Source: Smittium mucronatum (lineage: Eukaryota > Kickxellomycota > Harpellomycetes > Harpellales > Legeriomycetaceae). From it: a stretch of 64,000 nucleotides of DNA. Made by a program: the position numbers and the translations under genes. Of this stretch, positions 50,431-62,330 are shown in pieces (within the stretch, counting starts at the first letter, position 1; each line of letters begins with the position of its first letter). The DNA is taken from the NCBI GenBank assembly GCA_001953115.1, contig LSSL01007762.1, forward strand, positions 1 to 64,000, read 5' to 3'. The notes under the pieces are model-generated. The model was not told the DNA's origin and searched no databases. It saw only the letters and a list, made by a program, of their open reading frames with translations.

Positions 50431-51297
50431 CCCCCATATTACCCTAGTGTTCGTTCCGAAAAAAATCCGCGCAAAATAATATTAGCATAAAATAGATGAA
50501 TCGTGTACAATATCAACACTCTATTTAGTAAAGAAATGACAGATCAATTTTATTTGAGGAAGGGGTTAAATTTGCGGATAAAAGGGTATATTTTGCACCT
50601 TTCTTAGAACAAATATTAAAGGGGCTCCTAGACATCGCATAGATCGGAATTATTCGCTTATAATAAAACTTTTTTTAGCAGAGAGCGCTTTCAACATTAA
50701 AAAATGGTTTTTAGTGTACCCTTTATTTATAAGATATTTTACGTCCATTGGCATTTTCAGTATTATATTGATTAATTACAATTCGGAAAAAATGAGAGTT
50801 TTATCTAAAAGTTAGAACGAATTTTTAAATAATGGTGATTATTCGATAATAAGACACCTGTTTAACCCTTTTATCACCGGTGGGTCATTTCGTGCCATTT
50901 ACATGTCTATATTTCTACTACCTTGATTGAGATCCAAAAAATTAACATATTACTGGCTAACTGGTTAAAATTGGCAAGTATATTTATATAGATTTAGCAA
51001 ATCGTAGTGCTTAAAACACAAGGAGTCGAAATTGTTAATGCCATTATTAGTAGTTTATGATAATATATTTTATTGGTTAAATACATTGAAAAATTGCCCA
51101 AAATTAGAATATAAACTAATATTCATTGGTTCTTTTCAAGATCAGAGTGCTTTTATATTTAATTTAATAAATCTGAAAAAAGAAATAAAAAATACAAAAA
51201 GTTCTCTTTAGTGATATCATCTTCCTACAAAATCATTGGTTTTAAAAAAAAAGTAAAGTGCGCTCTTCATTAAGAATCTTTCATTTCAGGGATTCTC
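50430..51297. other. Spacer with repeat fragments
   Basis: Alignment of copy B ends near 50430. From about 51040 to 51200 the sequence matches 52920-53085 directly and 57975-58110 in inverted orientation. At about 50865 TTTAACCCTTTTATCACCGG resembles the end of the piggyBac-type element at 51302, but no partner end was found. No gene. Confidence 0.5.
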
Positions 51298-51469
51298 TTA
51301 ACCCTTTCAGGGGCGATGGTACAATAAATGACTTTCACTTTTCGCTCAATGTTATGATTAGTTTTATATTATTAGAGTAAAATTGGGAAGATCATTCATT
51401 TGGGAAAATTAGAATTGTAAATATACACAAATAGGGGCAAAGATCAAATTTGGGCCCGGAAAGGGTTAA
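51298..51469. mobile_element. piggyBac-type miniature element with TTAA sites
   Basis: A 164-bp element (51302-51465) is flanked on both sides by TTAA (51298-51301 and 51466-51469). Its ends are inverted repeats starting CCCTTTCAGGGGC on the left and CCCTTTCCGGGCC on the right when read inward. TTAA target duplication and CCC-starting ends are characteristic of the piggyBac superfamily. There is no coding capacity, so it is a non-autonomous miniature element. The perfect target sites suggest it is younger than the surrounding repeats. Confidence 0.75.
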
Positions 51470-51680
51470 GAGCCGAAACTTCTGTATTAAATTCTGACCT
51501 TTTTCTAATTTGGAAATATATCTCTAGGATCGATTACATAATAATTAGGTGATTTGGAATTTAATTTAAAAAAGTAAATTTTCTATTATTAAAATAATGG
51601 AGGGTAATTTGAGCTAGTATAATTTTACAACCCCTTGAACCAATGCTCTTGAAGGGTTGGCGTTCTTCGGAGACAAAATT
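51470..51680. repeat. Fragment of the small dispersed repeat
   Basis: TTTTTCTAATTTGGAAATAT at 51500 followed by AGGTGAT and TTTTCTATTATTAAAAT-type sequence matches fragments at 10555, 12089 and 52662. Confidence 0.5.
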
Positions 51681-52240
51681 AGAAAAAATAGATAAAATCT
51701 GGAAATTTCCGCAAGTCCTGGAAAACATATGTAGAATCTATTTTCTACTAGTAATTTTTTTAGCAAATTTTTTTCGGAATAAAAACATTGGCTATTTTTT
51801 TTCTTTTGGAGAAAACTTAACTTAACTTTAAATAAATTGCCAATAACGTTTTATATAAGTGATTCTTTCACCGTTTCACAAATTTTATCGAATAGATATG
51901 TTTCATTTTTACCCTTTCAGGACTTGTGGTTAAATTATAGCTATCAAAATCGTGTATTTCAAAATATTCGATTTAAAAAAATCTCCAATAATTGAATTAG
52001 TTTATTAATCATCAAATAGAAAATGATAACTAGCAAGAAAAGGGCTTCAGAATATTTCTGGTTCCAATTATAGAATAAAATATTAAGGATGTTTATTGGA
52101 ACAGCAAATGAATCAAATAAAAAAACTGACCAATAAAGCATATAAATAATTTTTTGCTAAATTTTCTCGAAATTAGGGGACAGAAATAACTGGTAGAAAA
52201 TAGACTCTATACATATTTTCCAGGAATTGCAGAAATTTCA
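51681..52240. repeat. Dispersed repeat, second family, copy 2
   Basis: Matches 44574-45170 in the same orientation. Near 51912 it contains ACCCTTTCAGGACTTGTGG, close to the end of the piggyBac-type element just upstream, where copy 1 has TTAACTTTTTATGGCCAG. The open frame at 51959-52141 (minus) is not conserved in copy 1. Confidence 0.7.
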
Positions 52241-52639
52241 AAATTTTATCTATTAATTTCAGACTTTGTCTACCGATTCACGCAAACTCCTCAAGTACAT
52301 TGTTTTAAGGGGCTGCAAAGACGAATTGAGTAAAGAATTTTTTAAATTTTTTTAAACTAGCTATTATAATTATTTTTCGAATTAAAATAATCTCCCATAT
52401 CGCAAAAGTTCAATTAATTAAGAACTGTTAAAAATTTATTCTCTTTCAAATTAAAGTATATTATGAGTGATTTTTTAAATTTTAAATTAAATATTAGTCA
52501 AATTATTTAATAAAATTTTTTTTTTAAAGAATCCAATAAGTTTCATCAATAAAAAAGTATTTATTGCTATCCTACCAATATAATTTGGTTTGAGATTATA
52601 AAATAATCGCATATGGGAGATTCTTTTTGAGTGCGGACA

Positions 52640-53090
52640 CTTTCCTACTAATTTTTTACTACTTTCCTAATTTATAAATATGTGCTAAAATAAAAAATAG
52701 ATTCATTGGGTGAATCAAAAGATGAATTTTAGAAGCTAGATTTCTACTATTAAAATTTTGAAAATTTATTAGAGCCAGTGATTTTTCTATTTTTATTGGT
52801 CTGGTTTTAATAAATCCAAGAGTAGCCAATGGTTTACACGGTAAAAAAAGTCTGGTCTTGAAAATAATCTCCCATATATGAGAGATTATTCGGTAAACAA
52901 GAAACCAGCTTTCATTGCCTTCATTGGCGTTTATGATGATATTTTTTGTTGGTTAGATATATTGAAAAACTGATCAAAATTAAATTCTAAATACACTTTC
53001 ATTATTTTATACTAAATCAGGACTTTTTTTATTTAATTTAATATTTCCTATAAAGGAAATAAAAAATAGACATAAGCAATGCATCCGATT
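52640..53090. repeat. Small dispersed repeat, fuller copy
   Basis: It starts with TTTCCTAATTT at 52662, passes through GCCAATGG and CTGGTCTTGAAAATAATC, and ends with sequence matching 51040-51200. An inverted repeat with 9-bp arms (AATAATCTC at 52863-52871 and GAGATTATT at 52882-52890) lies in the middle. The same order of landmarks appears at the start of large-repeat copy A (10555-10770) and, partly, B and C. Confidence 0.55.
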
Positions 53091-56000
53091 CTTTAAAGAG
53101 CTCCCAATATGTCAGATTATTTTCAGGGCCTGAATTTTTTTCACTGACTAACCCATTGGATTCACATGAATTTATTACTCAAATAAATCAATAGAAATGG
53201 TAAAAATTCTAGCTATAAGTAAATTCACTGGTGTCAGTATTACTGACCCGCATGAAATCGCATTATCTAATCAGCCTTTTACCTATTTAAATCAAAAACA
53301 TTATTTACCAATTAAAAATAGCTAATTATCATAAATTATTACTTTTGAAAAAATGTGTGGAAAAATAGTTTTTAGTGGACATAAATTAGAAGAAGATTCA
53401 TTTTGGCCAATTTTTTTTAGATTATTTATCATTTACCAAAATTTCCATATTACCCCAACAGGAAATTTCTATATGTGATTCAAATTTTAAATGGCATAAT
53501 AAATTGATGTTTTATTTTAGTAGTGAATTTACAAATTAAGAATATGCTAAAAAAATAATATTGAGGTTTCCGATTTCAATGAAAATCGCCATTATTAAGA
53601 GTTAAATAATTAAAAACAGTAAATTAATCTCAAGTTTATTGGAATCTATTTGCCGAATATCTATTTAAAATCATTTATCGTAAAAATCATCCCTCTTAAT
53701 TTACGTGATTTTGATTAAAATGATGTAGCACAATGAAATTTTTTTCACTGGATGCTTGTTTTACTGTAATCATTTATTTCTGTAAATAATTTTTTAATTT
53801 CATCGATTATTAAATGTCAATCTATAAAAAAATATCAAAATTAACTTGTAAAGAATCCGCTTAAATAGTCTGAACCATGATCCAATTACAGAAATACAAT
53901 TAAAAGCTAGTTAACTAATTCGGTCAAAAAGTATAATAAATTCTTTGATGTTAATTGGATATTCCATGCCATTTTATTGCAAATATTTGTGTTACATTGA
54001 TTTATAATTGTACAAATTAATATCATATTGGTCAAATTTTCACAGTTAATAAATGTATTTAATGAGAACTCTGAAATATAAATGCTATGCACATATCCGA
54101 GAAGGAAAATTTATGACAATTTCTTCATTTTAATAATTAGGAGGTAAGTATAATTATATATTAAAACTTTAACTTTTGAAATGAACCTCCAATAAAAAAA
54201 TAAAAACACTCTAATATGAAATATAACCCATTAAAAAAATTATAATACCCAATTATATATTTTGAAGTTTAAACTTTATAGCTAGATTTTACCGATTTTT
54301 TTTTTACAAATGAAACTTTTTATTTTGAATGACTGCTTGTAATTAAACTTTTTAAAGAAAAATGCTATAGAAAACCGTTTTCTCTAAAAAGATCAAAAAT
54401 CAATTTTACTTTCGGAAGAGCTAGTTATATTTAGATAAAAAATAAAATAAAATGTATTTAATATATTACACGCGGAGATAATTACATTTTATCTAAAAAA
54501 ACAATAATTGAATAAGTGTCTAAAGATATAGGATATTTTTGTAGTCATATATATATCGATTTCAAAATTCCTATTTTTTACTTATCTTTGCTTTTTTAAA
54601 AGCTATAATAGAAATACTTTTATTTATATTAGTAAACAATGAAATTTTTATATTATAAATAAACTTGTATATGCAATTATCATCAAAAGTGAGATATTCA
54701 GTATGGTTTATAATCTTTTATTTAAATTTATTAAGTTATCTTTATGGGTTATTTTATATGTTTAGCCTAAATGATTGAGAGTAAAAAATAAAAAATTAAT
54801 ATGTTTTTTCATTTACGCTAAAACTCAATATAAATCTTTCTTTAGATTTTTGGACAGAAATGCCACTAATTTTTTTGAGGTTGCGCTTAAATTTAAACTA
54901 TTTTTTTTAAACTATTGATTGAAACTTTTTTTGATAAATTTTAAGATTATCATTTATAATTAAACTAGAACCAGAAATGAATTATTTATTTTAGATATAA
55001 AATTTACATGCGATTGCTTATACTTAGCTAACAGTCATAATGAGATGTGTTTTTAATTATTATAAAATAAGCATCACCTCCCAAAAAAATACAATTAATC
55101 AAATAAAGATAGAAAGTGAGGTATTTAAGATGGAATGAAATATAGGATTAAAAATAAAAAAATATTAGTATTATATATTGATTGAAATAATAAATAAATA
55201 AAATATTTTCAGCGCAAAAAAATTGAATTAATGATATTTCCCGACTTATTATGTTTAAAGATTTGAATAGTAATAACTTTTATCATATTTTTATTGTAAT
55301 TGTTATTTTTAAGGGAAAATATTGCGTGTATATTAAGCTAAAAGTATTTACAAAACCTTTCTATAAAAAAATACGGGTTTAAAAGTATAGAATTGTAATA
55401 TTATATATACAAATTAATAAGCAATTAATTAATTCTAAATCTTCAGAAAAGGGATACTGTAATTATAACTTTCACCAACCTTTAATATTGATCTATGTTT
55501 AGCTCAATGCCTTTTAGTAAGATTTTCCTGATATACCATTATTTACACTGAATTTATCTTAAACTATAATAATGAAAAAATATATAATAGGATATCCGTT
55601 CTATTTACAAACTTTTTATTTGAAAAAACACAAAAAAATATAAAGTTAAAAGGATTAAAAAAATCAATGAGTTGCATAAGATCTACAATAAATTCTAATC
55701 ATAAATACATTAAAAATGCTTCTGGTTTTGGGTTATGTATGTTAAGCTTTTTTTTTTTTAATATCCGAGAAAATTTTAGTGATACTCATGGCTTTTTAAA
55801 TCCAAAAGGATTGATGATTAAAAGACTGTTGACAAACTTTAAACTAAAACATGTTTATAATTACTTATCAATCCAAATAAAATCATATCAAAATTTAGAT
55901 TGAGTCATGGTTATTTGAAAAAATCTCTTACATTCGTAAAATTATGAAAAATACAGATGTAAAAAATGAATCTTGTTTAAAGGGGAAAAAAAGAGTCATA

Positions 56001-57480
56001 AGAAAAAATCCACGCCCAAAATTTAGCTAAAAAAAATAAGCAAAAATTTGAAAAAAAGATGTCGTTTCTCAAAAAAACAAAATTTTATAGTAAATATTCT
56101 ACGTAAAAATTTTATTTTTGTATAATCAAACCTTATCAAAAATACAAGAATTTCGGATTCTATAAGTTTGAAATTTAATGTCTCTATGAATAATTAATCA
56201 AATTTTTATTTTCGAAAATTATTCATCACTTTTTAATTATAAAAATACATGTATTCATAGAATAGAATGTATTTAATTTTGGATATAACTGGTAATCTAT
56301 AATAAAAAAAATCTAAGTCTTTATTATAGTGGTTATTTCAAAAATATAAAACGATTTTTAATAAAATATGTGACGATAAACACTTAAAATTTAGTTTGAA
56401 CATCATTACTAAAAGATTAAAAGTATGTATAATTGTACTATAGGATTAAAAGTTAATTTTTTTTTAAGAATAAAATAAAAAAAAGGATAAAAATCTCAAC
56501 ATTATCACCGTAAAAAATACTAAAAAAAATATAAAGGTCGAATTTTTTTATTGCTTTTTACAAACGAATCCAAATCTTTATAATAAAATGATCTAATCAG
56601 CCTTTAAAAAAAAGTAAGTATTTAGTCAGAAACCGTATTTTTTATGTAAAATAAAATTTATAATTCCAAAGAAATGTATGCGATATTGATTTGGATATTG
56701 TAATAAAAGGATTTTTAAAAGTTAACAATGAAAATATATAAAACTTCCATAAAATTATTCAAGCTAAATTTTTAATACTAAATTTATCCATTCAATTTTT
56801 TATATAATAATGCAAAATATTGCTAAAAGGAAATACAATTTCAAGTATTATTCGGAAATTTTAAAGAGTAAAAAATTTCCAATAATATTTATTTTGTATA
56901 TACTGGCTCTTTATATCAAGTAATATATATATAATTAAAATGTTAATAAATTCCCAGAAAATATCTGTAATTTTCAATAGGGATTATAATTTTTAGCCAC
57001 CCATTCTGTTTTTATCTAATTTTATAGCATACAGTCACATTTCATATCTCAAAAAACTTCAATAAATATAGGAAAGGTATCAGAAATTAATATGTATTCA
57101 GCTTTAAAAATCGATTTTAGACATGAAAATATTAGTTTTATTACGTATCGTTAGTAATTTTTAAACACTTACGAGTGAATAATTGCTTTTTTATTCACTT
57201 TATAGCTTCTAACTCTTAAGAATTAGGTACAATATGAATGGTATTTAAAATAAGTACAGAATTTAAAAATATTTTATTATTATTTTTAAAACGTCTTTTT
57301 TGAAACGATCAAGCGCTTAAATTTATTTACACTGGTTTTCTACTTTTTTTAAAAAATAAAATAAATAGGACTTAAAATTTCATCATTAACATAATCCAAA
57401 TCTGGTTCTTGTAAAATTTCTTAAAAATTTGGAGACTTAACTTTTCATAAATTAAAATCTCATGCATATTATATTAATCA
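53090..57480. other. Non-genic, mainly A-rich plus strand
   Basis: No gene is supported. The plus strand is A-rich from about 54 to 57 kb, the opposite of 23-36 kb. The 78-codon open frame at 55667-55903 resembles no known family and ends in low-complexity lysine- and tyrosine-rich sequence. Confidence 0.5.
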
Positions 57481-57974
57481 TAACATATGCTAATTAATAA
57501 TAAAAGAATAAATATATTATCAAATTTTGGTTCATATAATCAGAAATTATAGGATATTTACTAATAATTTTATTGATTCAGAAGCAAAGCACATATATAA
57601 TTTTTCGTATTATTGGATATTTAAAATTTTAGATTATAAAATAATGATTAAAATGGATTATTTTTAGGTTGATTGAAACCTGTATTTTTTTTATCAATAA
57701 CATAGCCCCCAATTTAGTCAATGGGTTATTTTTTATTTGGGAAAAAAAAAACCTGACCTCTAATATAATATCATGTATGATTTTTTTTATTAGCGATTAA
57801 ATCCAACCACCCTTAAAAAAGCTACTTCCCCTTACCTTATAAAGATTACAAAAAGATGTTTTTATATAATTTTTTTTACAAAAAAAATCCTAAAAAGAAT
57901 TATTGGTCAATTTTTTACAGATATTAGTTTTAAAATTATTTGGTGAAGATACCTTTTCATATTATTTATTTTAT

Positions 57975-58110
57975 TTCCTCCTTTTTTATTTACCAAATTA
58001 AATAAAAAAACATCTTGATAATGGTAATGGACGAATATAACAAAATATAGATATAATTTTGTCCAGTTTTCAATACATTGAACCAATAGATATTACCATA
58101 TAAAATTTTT
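57975..58110 (-). repeat. Inverted fragment of the small dispersed repeat
   Basis: The reverse complement matches 51060-51200, including TATTGGTTCAATGTATTGAAAA against TATTGGTTAAATACATTG. This shows that the small repeat occurs in both orientations and so moves or is rearranged independently of the large repeat. Confidence 0.5.
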
Positions 58111-59580
58111 AATTAAAGAATCCAAAACAAGTATATTATTCTTCCGAAAGATTTCTCAATTTTTTCTAAACTCAAAAAATAATATTAATGAGAAAGATAG
58201 AATAGTATTATGCGCGACATTTCCTCCCCTCATTTTAATGTAATTTGAGTAATTATGTATAAACAACAGACTGCAATATAGCAATCATTTTCAACTCAAA
58301 TACCTAAACATACTCTATTTTTCATCAAAAAAAAAAAATAGCATCACCGGGTCATAATTATAAACAATTTCAATTGCTATTATAATACCATTTAAAATAA
58401 ATATAAATGATCTTAAATAGGTATGGGGATTCATCAGGTGTACAAATATATTTGTAAAGTGAATTGGTAATAATAATAAAAATTATAAATGTAAAATACA
58501 TAAATTTCATTTAAGGAAATAATATAGTTTTACACAGACTTTTATAATTTATCTAAATCATAAATAAATAAATAAATGAGTTCTTTTTTTATAACCATTT
58601 CTTTGCTGGTAGAATACATCAAGTCTTTTTTTATAAATAATTGTTAAAGTAATTTATTTATTTAGAAATAATTTAAATTCAATTGGACATTTTGCTGTAA
58701 TCGATAAATATATTTATTTATAATTATGCAAATAGAAATACCTATCGCATATTGGTGGCGGAGAAAATATTATAATAACAGATAATTTTCTGATGATTAA
58801 TATTTATCGACTAATATTTTGAAAGATTAAAAAATTAAAAAACACAAGCTTTTTTTTATTAGACAACTATTAATTTACATAAAATAAATTATGATTTGTC
58901 CTAAGGTTATTATTAATAATACCTCGTATCAAATTTTATTTTCCTTTCCAGGTCGAAATTTTGCACCAATTATATGTGTGTATAAAGAATATTTCAATTG
59001 GTTAGATTTCTTTATTTATTAAAGTCTTATAAATATTACTAATCCAATGATAACTTAGATGAAAAATATTAGTTATTTTTATATCATCGGCTTTGAAAGG
59101 TCTGTACGTTTATCCTATTAGCTGTTTGGCTAACTGTTTATTTTATGAAATAAAAAGTGTCCAATGGTCATGCTGATTAGATTTAATTATGGGTAGGCAG
59201 GATAATTGAGCTATATATAAATATCCAATGTCCAATGTTGTTACTTTTATTTTAGCCAATAATAGTACTTGCATATTTCGGAGAAAGAAGAATTAATCAG
59301 AACTAAGCTTCATCTTTTATTGATCTTCCAAATTTTTTTTATATATTCCGGAGTGAATCATGCAGAGTTTATTAAATTTATCAAATAAATAAATTCATAT
59401 TTTTGATTTTTACTCATCTCAAATTCAAAACAAATTTACTTTTTATTAGAGCCTAGCATGTTCTAAGGATTGTTTTTTAATATCGATATCATTTACTCTT
59501 CGTCTGGTTTTTAAGACTGAAATCTTGAAATTAATAAGTAATATTTTCGCATTTTCATTAGTTCTTTTGATTAGATATCT

Positions 59581-60976
59581 GAATAAGGTATAAAACTTTG
59601 TAAAATCTAAAATTATATTTTATCATATATAGAATATACATTTTTTCAGTTAAAAGCAAAGTAGGCTTAATAGGTCTTATCTTTATTTGTAGTATTTTTT
59701 TTTCTATGTTTGAAGAGGATAATTTGGCCTGCTTATTGAAGTTATGCTGACACTTGTATCCAATTTACAATATTTCAAAAAGGTACAACATCATTAAACT
59801 CGTTATTTAGTTTATCTTTATCTATTCTGAAAAAAGCAGTTTACGTTATAAATGATTTGATTTATAAATCAATCATAAATCAAAGTATCAAAAGTTAAAA
59901 CTGATGCTTCTGGAGTTGGGATATTCTTGTAATTTATTAGTTTCAAAAACGCATAATATGGATTAGAGGATTTTATGTTGAAGTTAGCGCTGTTTTTCTG
60001 CTCTATTTTGAATCAAGGCGTTGTAAGGAGAAGCTTAAAGATAATATAATTAAAGAAGCATAATGGGCAAGTTGAACGTTCAAAAAAATTCCTATTTGTT
60101 TTAATATTAATTTCTAGTAATAAACTTTACATAATATATAGGATTATGTCATAAAAGAGGGATGGGATGGTTATCCGATCTTTAATTAAGTTTCTCATCA
60201 ATCCTCAAATTTAAGTCTGAAATTAAATAAAGTGTTTCGTGGATTATAAATCTGAATAAAGTAACCCTTAAAGGCTGAATTTTGAAATCGGTAAGAACTA
60301 TTTATTAAAATTAGGTAGTTTTTAAGTCTTATCCCGGAAAATAGTTTATCGCTATAATATATATTCCTCACTATATTAGTAAAGTATAAAATCCAATTTA
60401 AAAACAAAGGGTTTTAGTTGATGAATTGAAAGAGGTTTTATTTCTTTTTCGATATTTGATCTTCTGAGACTATATGCTGTGTATTAAAGGTGGAAATAAA
60501 ATTAGATTTAAATTTCAATCCAGTTTTATGCATTGATTCGATTAAAGTCATATCATCATGACTAAAGTAATATAACCAAACTTTTAACTTTCATCAATTC
60601 ATAAATTGGATTAAAGTATCGTCCAATTATTTGCAAAACCTAGAAAAAAGAGTTTCGAACTAATCGTTGTTTTTTAATTTTTAACTTTTATCTTAAAAAC
60701 TACAACATGCATTTTTAATAGTTAAATTGGAATAATCTTTGGATAAAGAAAAGGGTGTATTATATCAGCTGATTATAGTTATCATGGCAACTTTTCAAGT
60801 GAATTTTCTGAATAGAAAATCTTTTTCGATATAAAAAAATAAATGTATAGTATTTATTAAGCCAAAAGTCCCACTTAGTGAATTTATTAAGCTTAAAATT
60901 AAAAATTCGAATCAAATTTTTAGGATTATAAACAAAAGAATATGTTAATTGGACTGGATGAAATTTCCATTTACTG
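59581..60976. repeat. Near-identical block shared with copy B
   Basis: Partner of 47237-48629; 1396 bases. Differences are single substitutions with very few length changes. Confidence 0.9.
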
Positions 60977-61749
60977 GTGTATTTATTTTTGATTATTGTA
61001 ATTTTTTTCTAATATAAGTGAAATCTAATTCTGGATATCCCACGTTATACATAATAACACTCATTAGTTAAAAATAAATATAAAAGCGTCGATATAACCA
61101 ATGGGTGATTGGTCTATTTTCCTAAAGTTAATACTAGTTAGTTTTTAAATTTTCAAATTTGTTTTTCAGAAAAACAAATTTTCGCTTTTGAATTTGCCTT
61201 TATTTCAATAAAATTATAACTCCAAACCATCAGTTGATACGAAAAAATAACCTAGGGAGTGAGTAGATTAAGTAAAAAATGATTAGGATATTTGATAAAA
61301 ACTATTAAGAAATTTATTTCGGTCAATATTTTACAAAAACCTTCGATCAAATAGTCTAAATAAACTCCTTTAACACTTTTCTAAAATACTCAGTTTTTGT
61401 AACACTATAATTTTTTTTAAAACAAACATTTTTGACTTTGTAGATATAAATCAACGGATTTAGAATATAAGTTCGATTCTTACGGTTAATCATGATAATT
61501 AATCGTTGGGAAATGCAAAGTATTATATGTTTGTGTTTGATCACATTTTTGAGGGCCGAAGCTGCTGTTTTAATAAAAAGAAAGAAAAAAATCATTTTGT
61601 GCTAATAATAATTTGAAGTAGTGGGCTAAGGATATTTACCATATATTATTATAGATCAAAACGACCAATTTAGCATTAATTAAATTGGCTCAAGTCCTTT
61701 CTCAATCTTGGTTATATTTCCGGAATTCTTAAAAAAATTCATATTTTTT

Positions 61750-62330
61750 TTGTATCAATGAAATTTATTGTAGGATAACGCCATTAAAAAATACACTAAA
61801 AAAATGTGGAAAGAAGAAAGATATGTATATAAATGTCTATTATCCTAACTACAATAAGATCCTCTTCCAGAATACTGGCTGCAATACTAAGGAAAAACGG
61901 TGCAATATACTAACCGAAAGGCCCTCCTCCCCTGACATTTCGCAAGTAGGTTGGAAGACTGAGGTTATTCGCAGTAATGAATTAAGATCTTTGTCAATGA
62001 ACAATATTTCATTGAAGTTACTGAGCTCCTAGTCAGAGCCTACTTTAACGGGATTAATAAAATTAGGCTCCTACCCAAATGTGGATTTGATCGAAATGGC
62101 CTTCCTAAAAATAGCTTTTAATCACTGAGATCTTTCTGACTGTCTAATGTTGAACTTATGCATTAGACAACGTCTGAGATTGTGCAAAAATGATTTTCTC
62201 TTCCTGCTTCCATGCGGACCTCCTCTGGAATAACTGTCCTCCGAATCACTGTACGCTGTCCCCACTACTTCCAATCAAGAACAGTACAAAGATGTGTTAA
62301 TTTTTAGTATTTAGTACTTCGAAAAGTGCA
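61750..62330 (-). mobile_element. SINE-like element, copy 2
   Basis: Matches 22622-23200 throughout, including ATTATCCTAACTACAATAAG, CTCCTAGTCAGAGCC and the conserved hairpin. It interrupts large-repeat copy C: sequence on either side (to about 61740 and from about 62340) is contiguous in copies A (near 15070) and B (near 48820). The B-box-like string of copy 1 is mutated here. The open frame at 61823-62032 lies inside it and is not conserved in copy 1. Confidence 0.6.

Noticed and set aside
55667..55903. 78-codon ATG-started frame
   Set aside because: No family resemblance; interrupted by a homopolymer-encoded phenylalanine run; no neighbouring exons found.
60198..60407. 69-codon minus-strand frame in copy C
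   Set aside because: The matching stretch in copy B is nearly identical in DNA but closed as a frame at that length, and copy A reads only loosely similar; not a gene by itself.
61823..62032. 69-codon plus-strand frame
   Set aside because: It falls in the SINE-like element and is broken by stops and frame changes in the first copy.
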